10,299 nt of DNA from an uncultured Holophagaceae bacterium (GTDB taxonomy: Bacteria > Acidobacteriota > Holophagae > Holophagales > Holophagaceae): NCBI GenBank assembly GCA_903890595.1, contig CAITBU010000067.1, forward strand, positions 1 to 10,299, written 5' to 3'. How positions within the stretch are numbered: position 1 is the first letter of the stretch; each line of letters opens with the position of its first letter. The notes below the pieces were generated by a model. The model saw only the letters and a program-made list of their open reading frames with translations, was not told where the DNA came from and ran no database searches. Of this stretch, positions 1 through 6,471 are shown one piece after another. The position numbers and the translations under genes were made by a program.

Positions 1-701
1 CCCTTACCCTCAAGACCGTGCGCGACCTCATCGACACCTACAGTGCCACCTATGGCTACCTGCCAGAGCTCGACGCCCTGGCGAATCGGTCCTCCACCCG
101 GAAGGTGGTGGCCAACCTGCCGGGCCTGAAGCGGGACTTCCGCGGCCTGGACCTGGTGGTCCGCCGTGTCTTCGACGGTGGCCATCGCCTGCAGCTGAGC
201 TACAGCCAGGGCGACCTGAACGGCAACTCCGAAGTGGGCAATGTGAACACCGCCACCGCCAAGAACACCGGCTTCGCTTCCATTCCCAGCCTGCGGCAGG
301 ACTATCGCCTGGGCCCCAACCTGGGCAGCCTCAACGAGGAGGTCAAGCACGCCTGGAAGGCCTTTGGCAGTGCGGCCCTGCCCTGGAACTTCGAGTCCTC
401 CTTCGCCTTCGCCTGGCGCTCTGGCCTTCGCTACAGCAGCCTGGTGAAGGTCTCCGGCGATGCCGTCCTGGCACCGGGTACTGTCCGTGGAGAGCAGGAG
501 CTGCCCCATGCTGGGAGCCTGGATCTTGGCCTGGCTTGGCGGACCCGCTGGCAGCAGGTGGACCTCCGAGCAGCCGTGGACATCCTCAATGCCACCAACC
601 GCCAGTCCATGACCTGGGTGAACAACGTGGGCGGGGCCTTCACCCCCGGCAACTTCCAGCAGCCCCGCGTGTGGCAGTTCAGCCTGCGAGCAGAGTTCTA
701 G
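1..701 (+). CDS. TonB-dependent outer-membrane receptor, C-terminal part (5' truncated by window edge)
   Basis: The reading frame is open from base 3 and ends at TAG 699-701, so only the last ~232 residues are visible; the true start lies outside the window. The visible part alternates polar and aromatic residues as in amphipathic outer-membrane beta strands, with loop-like Asn/Gly/Ser-rich stretches. It includes the typical late-barrel pattern 'DLRAAVDILNATNRQS' (residue type: strand, then N-[AL]-T/N-R) and a C-terminal strand ending in Phe (QFSLRAEF), the usual outer-membrane targeting end for Omp85-assembled barrels. These features fit the beta barrel of TonB-dependent receptors, which import siderophores, cobalamin or glycans using TonB/ExbBD energy. 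The plug domain and TonB box are not in view, so the substrate cannot be told. Another large outer-membrane barrel is possible but less likely. Confidence 0.8.
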   Translation, partial: LTLKTVRDLIDTYSATYGYLPELDALANRSSTRKVVANLPGLKRDFRGLDLVVRRVFDGGHRLQLSYSQGDLNGNSEVGNVNTATAKNTGFASIPSLRQDYRLGPNLGSLNEEVKHAWKAFGSAALPWNFESSFAFAWRSGLRYSSLVKVSGDAVLAPGTVRGEQELPHAGSLDLGLAWRTRWQQVDLRAAVDILNATNRQSMTWVNNVGGAFTPGNFQQPRVWQFSLRAEF

Positions 702-759
702 CCGCTCGGCGCCAGGACTGCTCGGCGTTCTCGTCCGCCTTGCTGGGGCTGATCTTCGC

Positions 760-765
760 TACACT
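760..765 (+). promoter_or_regulatory. Possible -10 element (TACACT) for miaB
   Basis: TACACT lies about 20 bases upstream of the miaB start in an otherwise GC-rich 83-base spacer. TTGCTG at 740-745 would be the -35, but the 14-base spacing is short for a sigma70 promoter, so only the -10 is offered. No clear terminator for the upstream receptor gene is seen, so miaB could also be reached by read-through. Confidence 0.3.
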
Positions 766-784
766 CACAGGTTTGGATGGGATC

Positions 785-2089
785 ATGAAGTTCCACATCG
801 AAACCTGGGGCTGCCAGATGAACGACCACGACGGTGAGAAGCTGTCGGGGTTGCTATTGGCGGAGGGCTTCGAGGCGGTGGACTCCTCCGCCGAGGCGGA
901 CCTGGTGCTGCTCAACACCTGCTCCATCCGGGAGAAGGCCGTCCACAAGGTCTACTCCGAGCTGGGGCGCCTCCGGCAGGAGAAGCTGCAGCGGCCCCTG
1001 CTGGTGGGTGTCACCGGCTGCCTGGCCCAGCAGGAGCAGGTCGCCCTGTTCAAGCGGGCCCCGCACATCGACTTCGTGCTGGGCACCATGGCCCTCAAGC
1101 AGCTGCCCCGTCTGGTGGCGGAGGCCCAGGCCGGCAAGGCCCGGGTGATGGACACGGGTGAGTACCCGGACAACCACCTGTTCCCGCCGGAGGTCACCCG
1201 CCGCCAGGACACCGCCAAGGCGCTGGTGACCATCACCGAGGGCTGCAACCACGCCTGCACCTACTGCATCGTCCCCACCACCCGCGGCCCCGAGCGCCAC
1301 CGTCCCTTCCAGGATGTGCTGGCCGAGGTGCGCAGCCTGGTGGACCGGGGCTACCGCGAGGTGGAGCTGCTGGGGCAGAACGTGAACAGCTACGCCGGCG
1401 GCTGCACCTTCGCCGATCTGCTGAACCGGGTCTCCGAGGTGGACGGCCTGGAGTGGATCCGCTTCACCACCAGCCACCCCATGAACTTCACCCGGGACCT
1501 GGCCCAGGTGCTGGTGGAGAACCCCAAGGTGGCGCCCTTCCTCCACCTGCCCCTGCAGAGCGGCAGCGACCGGGTGCTCAAGCGCATGCTGCGCGAGTAC
1601 ACCGTGGGCGAGTACCTGGAGCGCCTGGGCTACCTGGGTGAGGCCCGCGCCCGCATCGCCCTGAGCACGGACTTCATCGTGGGCTTCCCCGGCGAGACCG
1701 ATGAGGACTTTGAGGACACGCTGCAGGTGCTGGAGCAGGTGGCCTTCGATGGCTCCTTCAGCTTCGTCTACTCGCCCCGGCCCGGGACGCCCTCGCTGCG
1801 CCTGCGGGACGACCTGCCCATGACCGTGAAGGCCGAGCGCCTGGGCCTCCTCCAGACCCGTCAGCTGGCCCTCACCAAGGCCGCCAACCAGCGCTTCGTG
1901 GGCCGCGAGATCCCGGTGCGCGTGGAGGCCCATGGCCCCAACGAGAGCGGCTGGTGGCTGGCCCACAGCGGCGAGTGGAAGACCATCCACCTCACCGTGG
2001 GACCGGGTCGCAGCCTCCCCTTCGGCGAGCTCGTCCAAGCCCGCATCACCCTAGCCAGCCCCCACTTCCTGGGCGCCGAGCTGGTGTAG
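785..2089 (+). CDS. miaB: tRNA (N6-isopentenyl adenosine(37)-C2)-methylthiotransferase MiaB
   Basis: The protein (434 aa, normal length for the family) is a radical-SAM enzyme that adds a methylthio group to C2 of i6A37 in tRNAs reading UNN codons, giving ms2i6A37; it works in the cytoplasm after MiaA. The N-terminal MTTase domain opens with ETWGCQMN and holds the three auxiliary-cluster cysteines C10, C46 (LNTCSIREKA) and C79 (GCLAQ). The radical-SAM motif is C154-x3-C158-x2-C161 (EGCNHACTYCIVP). MiaB-typical blocks follow: GQNVNSY, LQSGSDRVLKRM and FIVGFPGET. A C-terminal TRAM-like RNA-binding domain spans about 373-434. GCQMN, rather than the GCPKN of RimO, separates it from the ribosomal S12 enzyme. 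ATG 785 is chosen because the family motif begins six residues later; a longer in-frame opening exists, but it translates the end of the receptor gene in another frame. The ribosome site (GGATGG) is modest. All six cluster cysteines are present, so it should be active. Confidence 0.97.
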   Translation: MKFHIETWGCQMNDHDGEKLSGLLLAEGFEAVDSSAEADLVLLNTCSIREKAVHKVYSELGRLRQEKLQRPLLVGVTGCLAQQEQVALFKRAPHIDFVLGTMALKQLPRLVAEAQAGKARVMDTGEYPDNHLFPPEVTRRQDTAKALVTITEGCNHACTYCIVPTTRGPERHRPFQDVLAEVRSLVDRGYREVELLGQNVNSYAGGCTFADLLNRVSEVDGLEWIRFTTSHPMNFTRDLAQVLVENPKVAPFLHLPLQSGSDRVLKRMLREYTVGEYLERLGYLGEARARIALSTDFIVGFPGETDEDFEDTLQVLEQVAFDGSFSFVYSPRPGTPSLRLRDDLPMTVKAERLGLLQTRQLALTKAANQRFVGREIPVRVEAHGPNESGWWLAHSGEWKTIHLTVGPGRSLPFGELVQARITLASPHFLGAELV

Positions 2090-2289
2090 GCCGAATGGCT
2101 CATGGCTGAGTGAAAAAGCTCACTGCAAAAAAAGAAAAAAATCTCACCACGAAGACACGAAGACACGAAGAAAAGCTAAGAACCTGGTTAAAAGCGAAGG
2201 GTCATCGCCCAGCCTATAAACCCATTCATGCACTTCTTCATGTCTTCGTGTCTTCGTGGTGATCCTTTGCTTTTTCTAGTGAATCTTCC
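2090..2289. other. Convergent intergenic spacer between miaB and the epimerase
   Basis: This 200-base stretch separates two convergent stop codons and is much richer in A and T than its flanks. It contains a short hairpin (AGTGA 2109-2113 / TCACT 2120-2124), an A-rich tract at about 2126-2140, the 29-base inverted repeat described separately, and a T-rich segment at about 2266-2276. No open reading frame of note was seen. The A-rich tract on the left and T-rich tract on the right flank the inverted repeat, so a transcript from either side would end its hairpin in a U-rich run. Confidence 0.7.
2144..2262. repeat. Long inverted repeat (29-base arms, 28/29 matched) with tandem GAAGACAC units
   Basis: The left arm is 2144-2172 and the right arm 2234-2262; they are complementary at 28 of 29 positions around a 61-base loop. 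Each arm begins TCACCACGAAGACACGAAG and contains an 8-base unit (GAAGACAC) in tandem. The element lies between convergent stop codons, 55 bases after miaB and 28 bases after the epimerase stop. A T-rich tract (CTTTGCTTTTTC) follows the right arm on the + strand, and an A-rich tract precedes the left arm, giving U-rich ends for both directions; a bidirectional terminator is therefore reasonable. I recall CACCACGAAGACACGAAG-type repeats as dispersed intergenic elements in many environmental bacterial genomes, but could not check this here. Confidence 0.85.
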
Positions 2290-3162
2290 TTAGTCTTTAA
2301 CGCTGACGGTCAGGCTCCACTTTCGTTCGGTTCCGGGGGCCAGTACGAAGCTGCCGGGTTTCTGGCTGATCTCGCTGTCCCAGTGGGCGGGGCTGGCGTA
2401 GCCTTGCCAGGGTTCGATGCAGAGGAAGCCGGGGCCGAGGTCGGGCTTGGTCCACACGCCCAGGTGGGGGAAGCCCTCCCAGGCCAGGCTGAGCGCGGGG
2501 CCGTCCGGTACCTCGAAGCGCAGGCTGCGGCTCTGAGGCTCCAGGAAGATGAGGGCGTCGTCCTCGAAGAGGGCCTCTCGGAGGGGCAGGCTCCGGTCGG
2601 TGATGGGCGTGGGGTGCGCCACCTCCGTGAGGAGGCCCTGGGCGTTGATGCGGCGCAGCGGGCCGGGCTCCGGGGCTGCGAAGACCAGGCGGTGGGCGGC
2701 CTTGGGCAGGCCCGGGGCCAGGGGCCAGCGGAAGGCGGGGTGCAGGCCCAGGCTGGCGGGCAGGGGCTCCGGGCCGGGGTTGGCCAGGGCCAGGTCCATG
2801 CGCAGGCTGGTGGCCGCCAGGGTGTAGGTCACCGTCAGGCGAAACGGAAACGGGTAGGCCAGCAGGGTCGCAGGGCACTCCGTCAGGCTGAGGGTGCAGG
2901 CCGTTGCTGCGGTGGTCTCAGCGTCGAAGGCCAGGTCCCGGGCGAACCCGTGCTTGGGCAGCTTGAACGTAGCTCCCTCGTGGCGCAGGGCGTCCCCCGC
3001 CAGGGCGCCCACGATGGGGAAGAGCAGGGGGGCGACGCGGGGCCAGAGGGGGCCGGCGTCCCAGAGCAGGTCCCGGCCTCCGAGGTGGAGGGCCCGCAGC
3101 TCGGCACCGGCCTGGGCGATGGAGGCCCGGGCGCCGCTGTCGTGGTGGAGGTGGCAGTCCAT
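2290..3162 (-). CDS. Aldose 1-epimerase family protein (LacX-like, galactose mutarotase superfamily)
   Basis: This 290-residue protein belongs to the galactose mutarotase-like fold, whose members interconvert alpha and beta anomers of hexoses or bind sugar-phosphate/sugar ligands in the cytoplasm. Visible family blocks are the N-terminal LLWDAGPLWPRVAPLLFPIVG region, LPKHGFARD (H71), LGLHPAF (H141) and GVWTKPDLGPGFLCIEPWQG (E250). The two histidines and the glutamate are the expected acid/base set. The pattern WxxxxxxWPRVAPLLFPIVG with KHGFARD is that of the LacX subgroup rather than classical GalM. The start ATG (complement of 3160-3162) has only a weak upstream AGG. TATTCT lies six bases upstream, so a leaderless transcript is conceivable. 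There is no signal peptide. No sugar-metabolism genes adjoin it, so the physiological sugar cannot be inferred. The gene converges on miaB and diverges from the next gene. Confidence 0.9.
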   Translation of the reverse strand: MDCHLHHDSGARASIAQAGAELRALHLGGRDLLWDAGPLWPRVAPLLFPIVGALAGDALRHEGATFKLPKHGFARDLAFDAETTAATACTLSLTECPATLLAYPFPFRLTVTYTLAATSLRMDLALANPGPEPLPASLGLHPAFRWPLAPGLPKAAHRLVFAAPEPGPLRRINAQGLLTEVAHPTPITDRSLPLREALFEDDALIFLEPQSRSLRFEVPDGPALSLAWEGFPHLGVWTKPDLGPGFLCIEPWQGYASPAHWDSEISQKPGSFVLAPGTERKWSLTVSVKD

Positions 3163-3236
3163 GCGGAAAGAATACCTGGGTGTGGTAGATTGGCCCTCCC
3201 GTCCTTCGGGCAGGAGTCAGCCTCCGGGAGTCAGTC
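3163..3236. promoter_or_regulatory. Divergent 74-base spacer with small hairpin and repeated Shine-Dalgarno-like motif
   Basis: This spacer must hold the promoters of both the epimerase (-) and the GH19-like gene (+). It contains TAGATT (3186-3191) as a possible + strand -10, with no convincing -35. A hairpin CCCG/CGGG with a TCCTT loop lies at 3198-3210. An 8-base direct repeat GGAGTCAG occurs at 3213-3220 and 3227-3234. The second copy places GGAG six bases before the ATG at 3237, a good ribosome site; the first would be 20 bases away and is probably unused. Confidence 0.4.
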
Positions 3237-3770
3237 ATGCACTTCAGTGCGGACGCCATCGCCACCATCCTCCATGCGCCACCGGCGAATGTGGAGGCGC
3301 ACTGGCCGCTGGTGGTGGAAGCCCTCGCGGCTCTGCAGATTCTGGATCCGGCGGTGGAGGTGGCGGCCATCGCCAGCATCGGCAGTGCTGGCTACCTCTT
3401 CGCCCCCGAAAAAGAGCAGGGCAGTGCCTCCTACTTCCGGCGGGTCTACGAGTTCGACCGCACCCTGGGCAATACCGAGTCCGGAGACGGTGCCCGCTAC
3501 TGTGGCCGCGGCTTCATTCCCCTGGTGGGTCGGGCGGAGTACGCCCGCTTCGGCAAGCTGGTGGGCGTGGACCTGGTGGCGGAACCGGACCTGGCCCTGG
3601 ACCCCGGCGTGGCGGCGCGCCTCCTGGCCTATGCCTTCATGCTCAAAGGCGTCCCCAAGGCCACGGCCGAGGACGACTGGGTGCAGGTGCGGCAGCTGAT
3701 CCACGGGGACCTGTCCGGCTGGAAGCGCTTCCGGGGCATCCTCATCCCCCTGCAGAAGCTCCTCCCCTAA
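3237..3770 (+). CDS. GH19 chitinase/endolysin-like protein, probable loss of one catalytic Glu
   Basis: The 177-residue protein matches the compact, phage-type GH19 lysozyme/chitinase layout (predicted chitinase group): a helical N-terminus, a degraded active-site segment, then the hallmark LGNTESGDGARYCGRGFIPLVGRAEYARFG (positions 77-106), which corresponds to the family's LGN-x-x-PGDG-x-R-x-x-GRG-x-IQLTGR-x-NY block, followed by VDLVAEPDLALDP. Normal members carry a HES or VE catalytic glutamate in the segment that here reads IASIGSAGYLF (46-54); no acidic residue occurs from 42 to 57. Glu58 and Glu60 (APEKEQG) remain and could be the second carboxylate. IQLTGR is changed to IPLVGR and NY to EY. 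There is no signal peptide. It may bind or once cleaved peptidoglycan or chitin, but activity is doubtful. No phage genes (holin, spanin) lie nearby. The start has a good GGAG six bases upstream. Confidence 0.75.
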   Translation: MHFSADAIATILHAPPANVEAHWPLVVEALAALQILDPAVEVAAIASIGSAGYLFAPEKEQGSASYFRRVYEFDRTLGNTESGDGARYCGRGFIPLVGRAEYARFGKLVGVDLVAEPDLALDPGVAARLLAYAFMLKGVPKATAEDDWVQVRQLIHGDLSGWKRFRGILIPLQKLLP

Positions 3771-3879
3771 GAAAAACCAAAATTAAGACCCCAAGCTCTG
3801 CTTCCGAAGGGGTGGCATAGCCCTGCCCGGGGTCCGGCTGCCTGTGCGGTCCCCTCCGGCTGGGGCCGGGAGCCCCCCC
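3771..3879 (+). promoter_or_regulatory. GC-rich structured leader before the chemoreceptor gene
   Basis: The first 16 bases after the preceding stop are A-rich; the rest is very GC-rich and can fold. GACCCC (3787-3792) can pair with GGGGTC (3829-3834), and GGGGC (3862-3866) with GCCCC (3872-3876). The second stem holds the only plausible Shine-Dalgarno (GGGA, 3868-3871) in its five-base loop, just before the ATG at 3880. I compared it by eye with the c-di-GMP (GEMM) riboswitch consensus and saw no match, so no riboswitch class is claimed. There is no T run that would end transcription of the upstream gene. Confidence 0.35.
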
Positions 3880-5901
3880 ATGCGCAACAACCAGCCTGTG
3901 ACCCGTACCCAGCGGCAGCTTCTGGAGGGGGCCTTCATCGTCTCCATGACGGACCTGCGGGGCGTGATCACCTACATCAACGATGAGTTCCTGCGCATCA
4001 GCGGCTTCGAGCAGAACGAGCTCATCGGCCAGTCCCACAACCTGGTGCGGCATCCGGACATGCCCCCCGAGGCCTTCGCCGACCTGTGGCACACCGTCCA
4101 GTCCGGGCGGCCCTGGCAGGGCATCGTGAAGAACCGCTGCAAGAACGGCGACTTCTACTGGGTGGATGCCAGCGTGACGCCCATCGAGGAGCAGGGCAAG
4201 GTGGTGGGCTATGTGTCCATTCGCAGCCGTCCCTCCCTCGGCCAGATTGAGAACGCTGAGCGGATGTATGCCCGCATCAGGAACGGCCTCCCTGCCGAGG
4301 CACCGGTGCGCAAAGTCTGGATTCCCTTTCCGGAGATGGGCTTCCGCCAGCGGCTCTGGACGACCGTGGGAGCCGTGCTAGCCATCTTCCTGCTGGTCTC
4401 CTCCATCAGCTTCGGGGGATCCGCCGCCATCCAGAGCGAGGCCACCCGAACCCGCGACAGCACCCTGCCGTCCGCGCAGGCCGCCGAAGCGATGGCCTTC
4501 CAGGCCCTCATGATCCAGCAGGCCCTCACGGACGCCTCGCTCACGCGGAATCCAGAGTCCATGAAGGAGGCCGTTGAGGCGTCGGTGGCCTTCCACAAGG
4601 CTGAGGCACGGCTGAAGGACCTCTCCGCCGGGGATCCCGCTGCCCTTCGCACGCTGGAAGAGATCGGCCGGGACTTCGACGCCATGTACGACACCGGTCG
4701 GGCCATGGTGGGGGCCTTCGAGACCCAGGGGGCAGCCGAGGGGGGCCGGGCCATGGAGGCCTTTGACAAAGCGTCTGAGTCCCTGAAGGTCCGCATGCTG
4801 CACCTGCGGGATGCCGGCGTGCAGGGCGTGGAGGCCCAGCTGAGTCGGGTGGTGGACCGGTCCCGTCTGGCCCTCTGGATCCTCGGGGCCGGGATGCTCC
4901 TGGCCTTGACCGCCGGGCTGGTGGTGTTCGGCAAGCTCATCCAGGTCCTCGACCTGCAGCTGGGCGGCGAGCCTGCGCTGGCCTTGCGGGCCGCCCGCAC
5001 CCTGGCGGACGGCGATCTGCGCACAGAGATTCCGCTCCGCAACGGGGACAAGACGAGCCTCCTGGCCACCCTCTGGACCATGCAAGGCAACCTCAAGAAC
5101 ACCATCAACCGCATCCGCTTCGATGCCCAGCGGGTGCGGGCCAACAGCGGCGAGATCGCCTCTGCCACCCACGAGATCGCCAGCACCAGCCGAGAGCTGG
5201 CCCGCAACGCTGAGGGCCAGCGCAACTCCACCGATCGCATGGCCTCGGCCATCACCGAGCTGTCCGCCTCCGTGCGGGAGGTGGCGGACCATGTGCGCGT
5301 GAGCCATCGCCGGTCCATGGACGCTGCCGCTACGGCCCAGGGGGCTGACGCCGCAGGCCAGGCGGCCATCCGCGCCATGGCCCGGGTGGAGGAAGCCACG
5401 GGCCAGATGGTGGACGCCGTCCAGGTGATCCAGGACATTGCCCGCCAGACCAACCTGCTGTCCCTCAATGCCGCCATCGAGGCCGCCAGCGCCGGGGCCA
5501 TGGGCAAGGGCTTTGCCGTGGTGGCCGAGGAGGTGCGGAAGCTGGCGGAGCGCAGCGATGCGGGGGCCCGGGAGATCGCCTCCCTCATCGATGGCAGCAA
5601 CCGCGCCGTGGCCCAGGGCAAGGCCACCGTGCAGGAGGTGGTGCAGGCCCTGGAGACCATTCGGGACCACGTCACCGAGGTGGCGGCCATGTCCACCCAG
5701 GTGGAGGCGGCCTCGGATGAGCAGGCCAAGGCCAGCCACGAGGTGGCGCAGCAGGTGGAGCTGGGCGCCGAGCAGGCGGTCCAGAACGCCAGCGCCAGCA
5801 TCGAGCTATCCGGCACCGTCGATAGCAACGCCGCCGTCACCGAGCAGCTGTCCCGCACCGCCGATGGCCTCGCGGCTCTGGTGGGCCGCTTCAAGACCTA
5901 G
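3880..5901 (+). CDS. Methyl-accepting chemotaxis protein with N-terminal PAS domain (Aer-like top, two TM segments)
   Basis: This 673-residue chemoreceptor would sit in the inner membrane and control CheA through CheW. Order of parts: an N-terminal PAS domain (about 10-118; [46 protein letters not shown]) of the Aer/redox-sensing type; TM1 (about 161-180); a ~145-residue helical periplasmic domain resembling a four-helix bundle; TM2 (about 329-351); a HAMP linker (about 352-405); and the long cytoplasmic coiled coil with the conserved hairpin tip [17 protein letters not shown]...[18 protein letters not shown] (about 523-559). The C-terminus (RFKT) lacks the NWETF-type tether for CheR/CheB. 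An upstream in-frame GTG at 3844 would add 12 Pro/Gly-rich residues; ATG 3880 is preferred because the PAS domain follows directly. Having both a cytoplasmic PAS and a periplasmic domain suggests two inputs. No che genes are in the window, so signal identity is unknown. Confidence 0.95.
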   Translation: MRNNQPVTRTQRQLLEGAFIVSMTDLRGVITYINDEFLRISGFEQNELIGQSHNLVRHPDMPPEAFADLWHTVQSGRPWQGIVKNRCKNGDFYWVDASVTPIEEQGKVVGYVSIRSRPSLGQIENAERMYARIRNGLPAEAPVRKVWIPFPEMGFRQRLWTTVGAVLAIFLLVSSISFGGSAAIQSEATRTRDSTLPSAQAAEAMAFQALMIQQALTDASLTRNPESMKEAVEASVAFHKAEARLKDLSAGDPAALRTLEEIGRDFDAMYDTGRAMVGAFETQGAAEGGRAMEAFDKASESLKVRMLHLRDAGVQGVEAQLSRVVDRSRLALWILGAGMLLALTAGLVVFGKLIQVLDLQLGGEPALALRAARTLADGDLRTEIPLRNGDKTSLLATLWTMQGNLKNTINRIRFDAQRVRANSGEIASATHEIASTSRELARNAEGQRNSTDRMASAITELSASVREVADHVRVSHRRSMDAAATAQGADAAGQAAIRAMARVEEATGQMVDAVQVIQDIARQTNLLSLNAAIEAASAGAMGKGFAVVAEEVRKLAERSDAGAREIASLIDGSNRAVAQGKATVQEVVQALETIRDHVTEVAAMSTQVEAASDEQAKASHEVAQQVELGAEQAVQNASASIELSGTVDSNAAVTEQLSRTADGLAALVGRFKT

Positions 5902-5934
5902 GCACCACGGCCAGGCAGGCACGCCAGCCAGCAC

Positions 5935-5962
5935 TTGCGGCCCGAGGTGGGCCGCCTATACT
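5935..5962 (+). promoter_or_regulatory. Sigma70-like promoter for the small lipoprotein gene
   Basis: TTGCGG (5935-5940) and TATACT (5957-5962) are separated by 16 bases, close to the ideal sigma70 arrangement. Transcription would begin near 5969, about 25 bases before the ATG at 5994. A perfect hairpin fills the spacer between the two boxes, and a 12-bp palindrome covers the start point (both listed separately), so this promoter may be regulated. Confidence 0.5.
5937..5955. repeat. Perfect 7-bp inverted repeat (GCGGCCC / GGGCCGC), possible end of the chemoreceptor transcript
   Basis: GCGGCCC (5937-5943) and GGGCCGC (5949-5955) pair perfectly around the loop GAGGT. The stem lies 35 bases after the chemoreceptor stop and is followed by CTATACTTGTT, a poor U tract, so it may act as a weak intrinsic terminator. 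It also sits inside the -35/-10 spacer of the downstream promoter, so it could instead be a protein-binding site. Confidence 0.5.
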
Positions 5963-5973
5963 TGTTATAACAA
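5962..5973. promoter_or_regulatory. 12-bp perfect palindrome TTGTTATAACAA over the predicted start point (candidate operator)
   Basis: The palindrome begins at the last base of the -10 box and covers the predicted transcription start. Its AT-rich sequence stands out from the GC-rich surroundings. A dimeric repressor bound here would block RNA polymerase. No regulator gene is adjacent, and a chance AT-rich palindrome cannot be excluded. Confidence 0.4.
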
Positions 5974-5993
5974 CTTCAAAAGTGAGAAAATCT

Positions 5994-6320
5994 ATGAAAT
6001 ATCCAATTCGGTTGGCCGCCTTGGCGATGCTGTTGAGCCTTCTGGGCTGCACCAAGCCCGAGCCCGTCATGTTCCGAGTCTCCCTGGGGATGGCGGACAA
6101 GCAGTTGATGGAGGCCCTGGGTCCCCCGGTGTCCGTCAACGAAGACGCCCAGGGCAAGATCCTCCACTACCAGACCTGGACCAACAACATGCATGGGAAC
6201 CCCAGCCACCGCTACGACTGGCACGTGCACGTGGTGGACGGCAAGGTGGTGGCCTTCGACATGGACGGCATCTGGGTCTCCCCCGGTCCTGCCCCTGCAC
6301 CGGCAGTGCCCAAGAGCTGA
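5994..6320 (+). CDS. Small outer-membrane-type lipoprotein with BamE/SmpA-like fold
   Basis: The 108-residue product begins with a lipoprotein signal peptide: MKYPIR, a hydrophobic run, then the lipobox SLLGC with Cys19 as the lipidated residue. No Asp follows the Cys (CTKP), which by the usual rule allows transfer to the outer membrane. The mature part contains VSLGMADKQLMEALGPPVSV (about 28-48), then HYQTW and HVHVVDGKVVAFDMDGIW. This GM-x3-L-x3-LGPP pattern followed by aromatic beta strands is that of BamE/SmpA-like domains. BamE itself aids beta-barrel assembly, but many paralogues have unknown roles, so no specific function is claimed. ATG 5994 is chosen over an in-frame GTG at 5982 because GTGAG there serves as the ribosome site, at good spacing. 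The C-terminus is Pro/Ala-rich. It has its own promoter and is followed by a terminator-like hairpin. Confidence 0.75.
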   Translation: MKYPIRLAALAMLLSLLGCTKPEPVMFRVSLGMADKQLMEALGPPVSVNEDAQGKILHYQTWTNNMHGNPSHRYDWHVHVVDGKVVAFDMDGIWVSPGPAPAPAVPKS

Positions 6321-6343
6321 GAGCGAAGCAACTGATAACGACT

Positions 6344-6445
6344 CTCGCGGAGAAGGGACGAGGTTAGCGGAGGTTGCGGAGAAGAAGGCAAAAGGCTTTC
6401 TCTGCGCCCCTCTGCTATCTCCTCTTTTCTCTGCGAGCGTTTTTT
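6344..6445 (+). terminator. Long imperfect hairpin (about 40-base arms, 14-base loop) ending in T6; probable terminator and repeat element
   Basis: The left arm is 6344-6383 and the right arm 6398-6437. In DNA terms about 30 of 41 positions match, but six of the differences are G in the left arm opposite T in the right arm. These would form G-U pairs in RNA made from the + strand, so about 36 positions pair. Six T residues follow at 6440-6445. It starts 24 bases after the lipoprotein stop, consistent with ending that transcript. The arms consist of GCGGAG/GCAGAG-like units, resembling dispersed CGCAGAG-type intergenic repeats I recall from environmental genomes; this was not checked. Confidence 0.6.
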
Positions 6446-6471
6446 GGGCAATTAATTCGAGGGTCCGAAGC

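Noticed and set aside
536..784. Upstream extension of the miaB frame into the receptor gene
   Set aside because: The extra 83 residues are Pro/Arg-rich and overlap the receptor coding frame; the MiaB N-terminal motif starts right after ATG 785.
854..2038. Minus-strand open frame (394 codons) opposite miaB
   Set aside because: The product is a His/Gly/Leu-rich composition artefact, while the + strand carries full MiaB motifs.
2109..2124. AGTGA/TCACT hairpin after miaB as an intrinsic terminator
   Set aside because: It is only five base pairs and is followed by an A-rich rather than T-rich tract on the + strand.
2383..3699. Plus-strand open frame (438 codons) opposite the epimerase and running into the GH19-like gene
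   Set aside because: It spans two well-supported genes on different strands and gives low-complexity sequence with no motif.
3771..3879. c-di-GMP (GEMM) riboswitch before the chemoreceptor gene
   Set aside because: I looked for the conserved GEMM core elements and saw none; only generic GC stems are present.
4209..5894. Long minus-strand open frame (561 codons) opposite the chemoreceptor gene
   Set aside because: Its translation is low-complexity Ser/Ala/Arg-rich with no recognisable domain, and the + strand frame has clear PAS, HAMP and MCP motifs. It is a by-product of high GC content.
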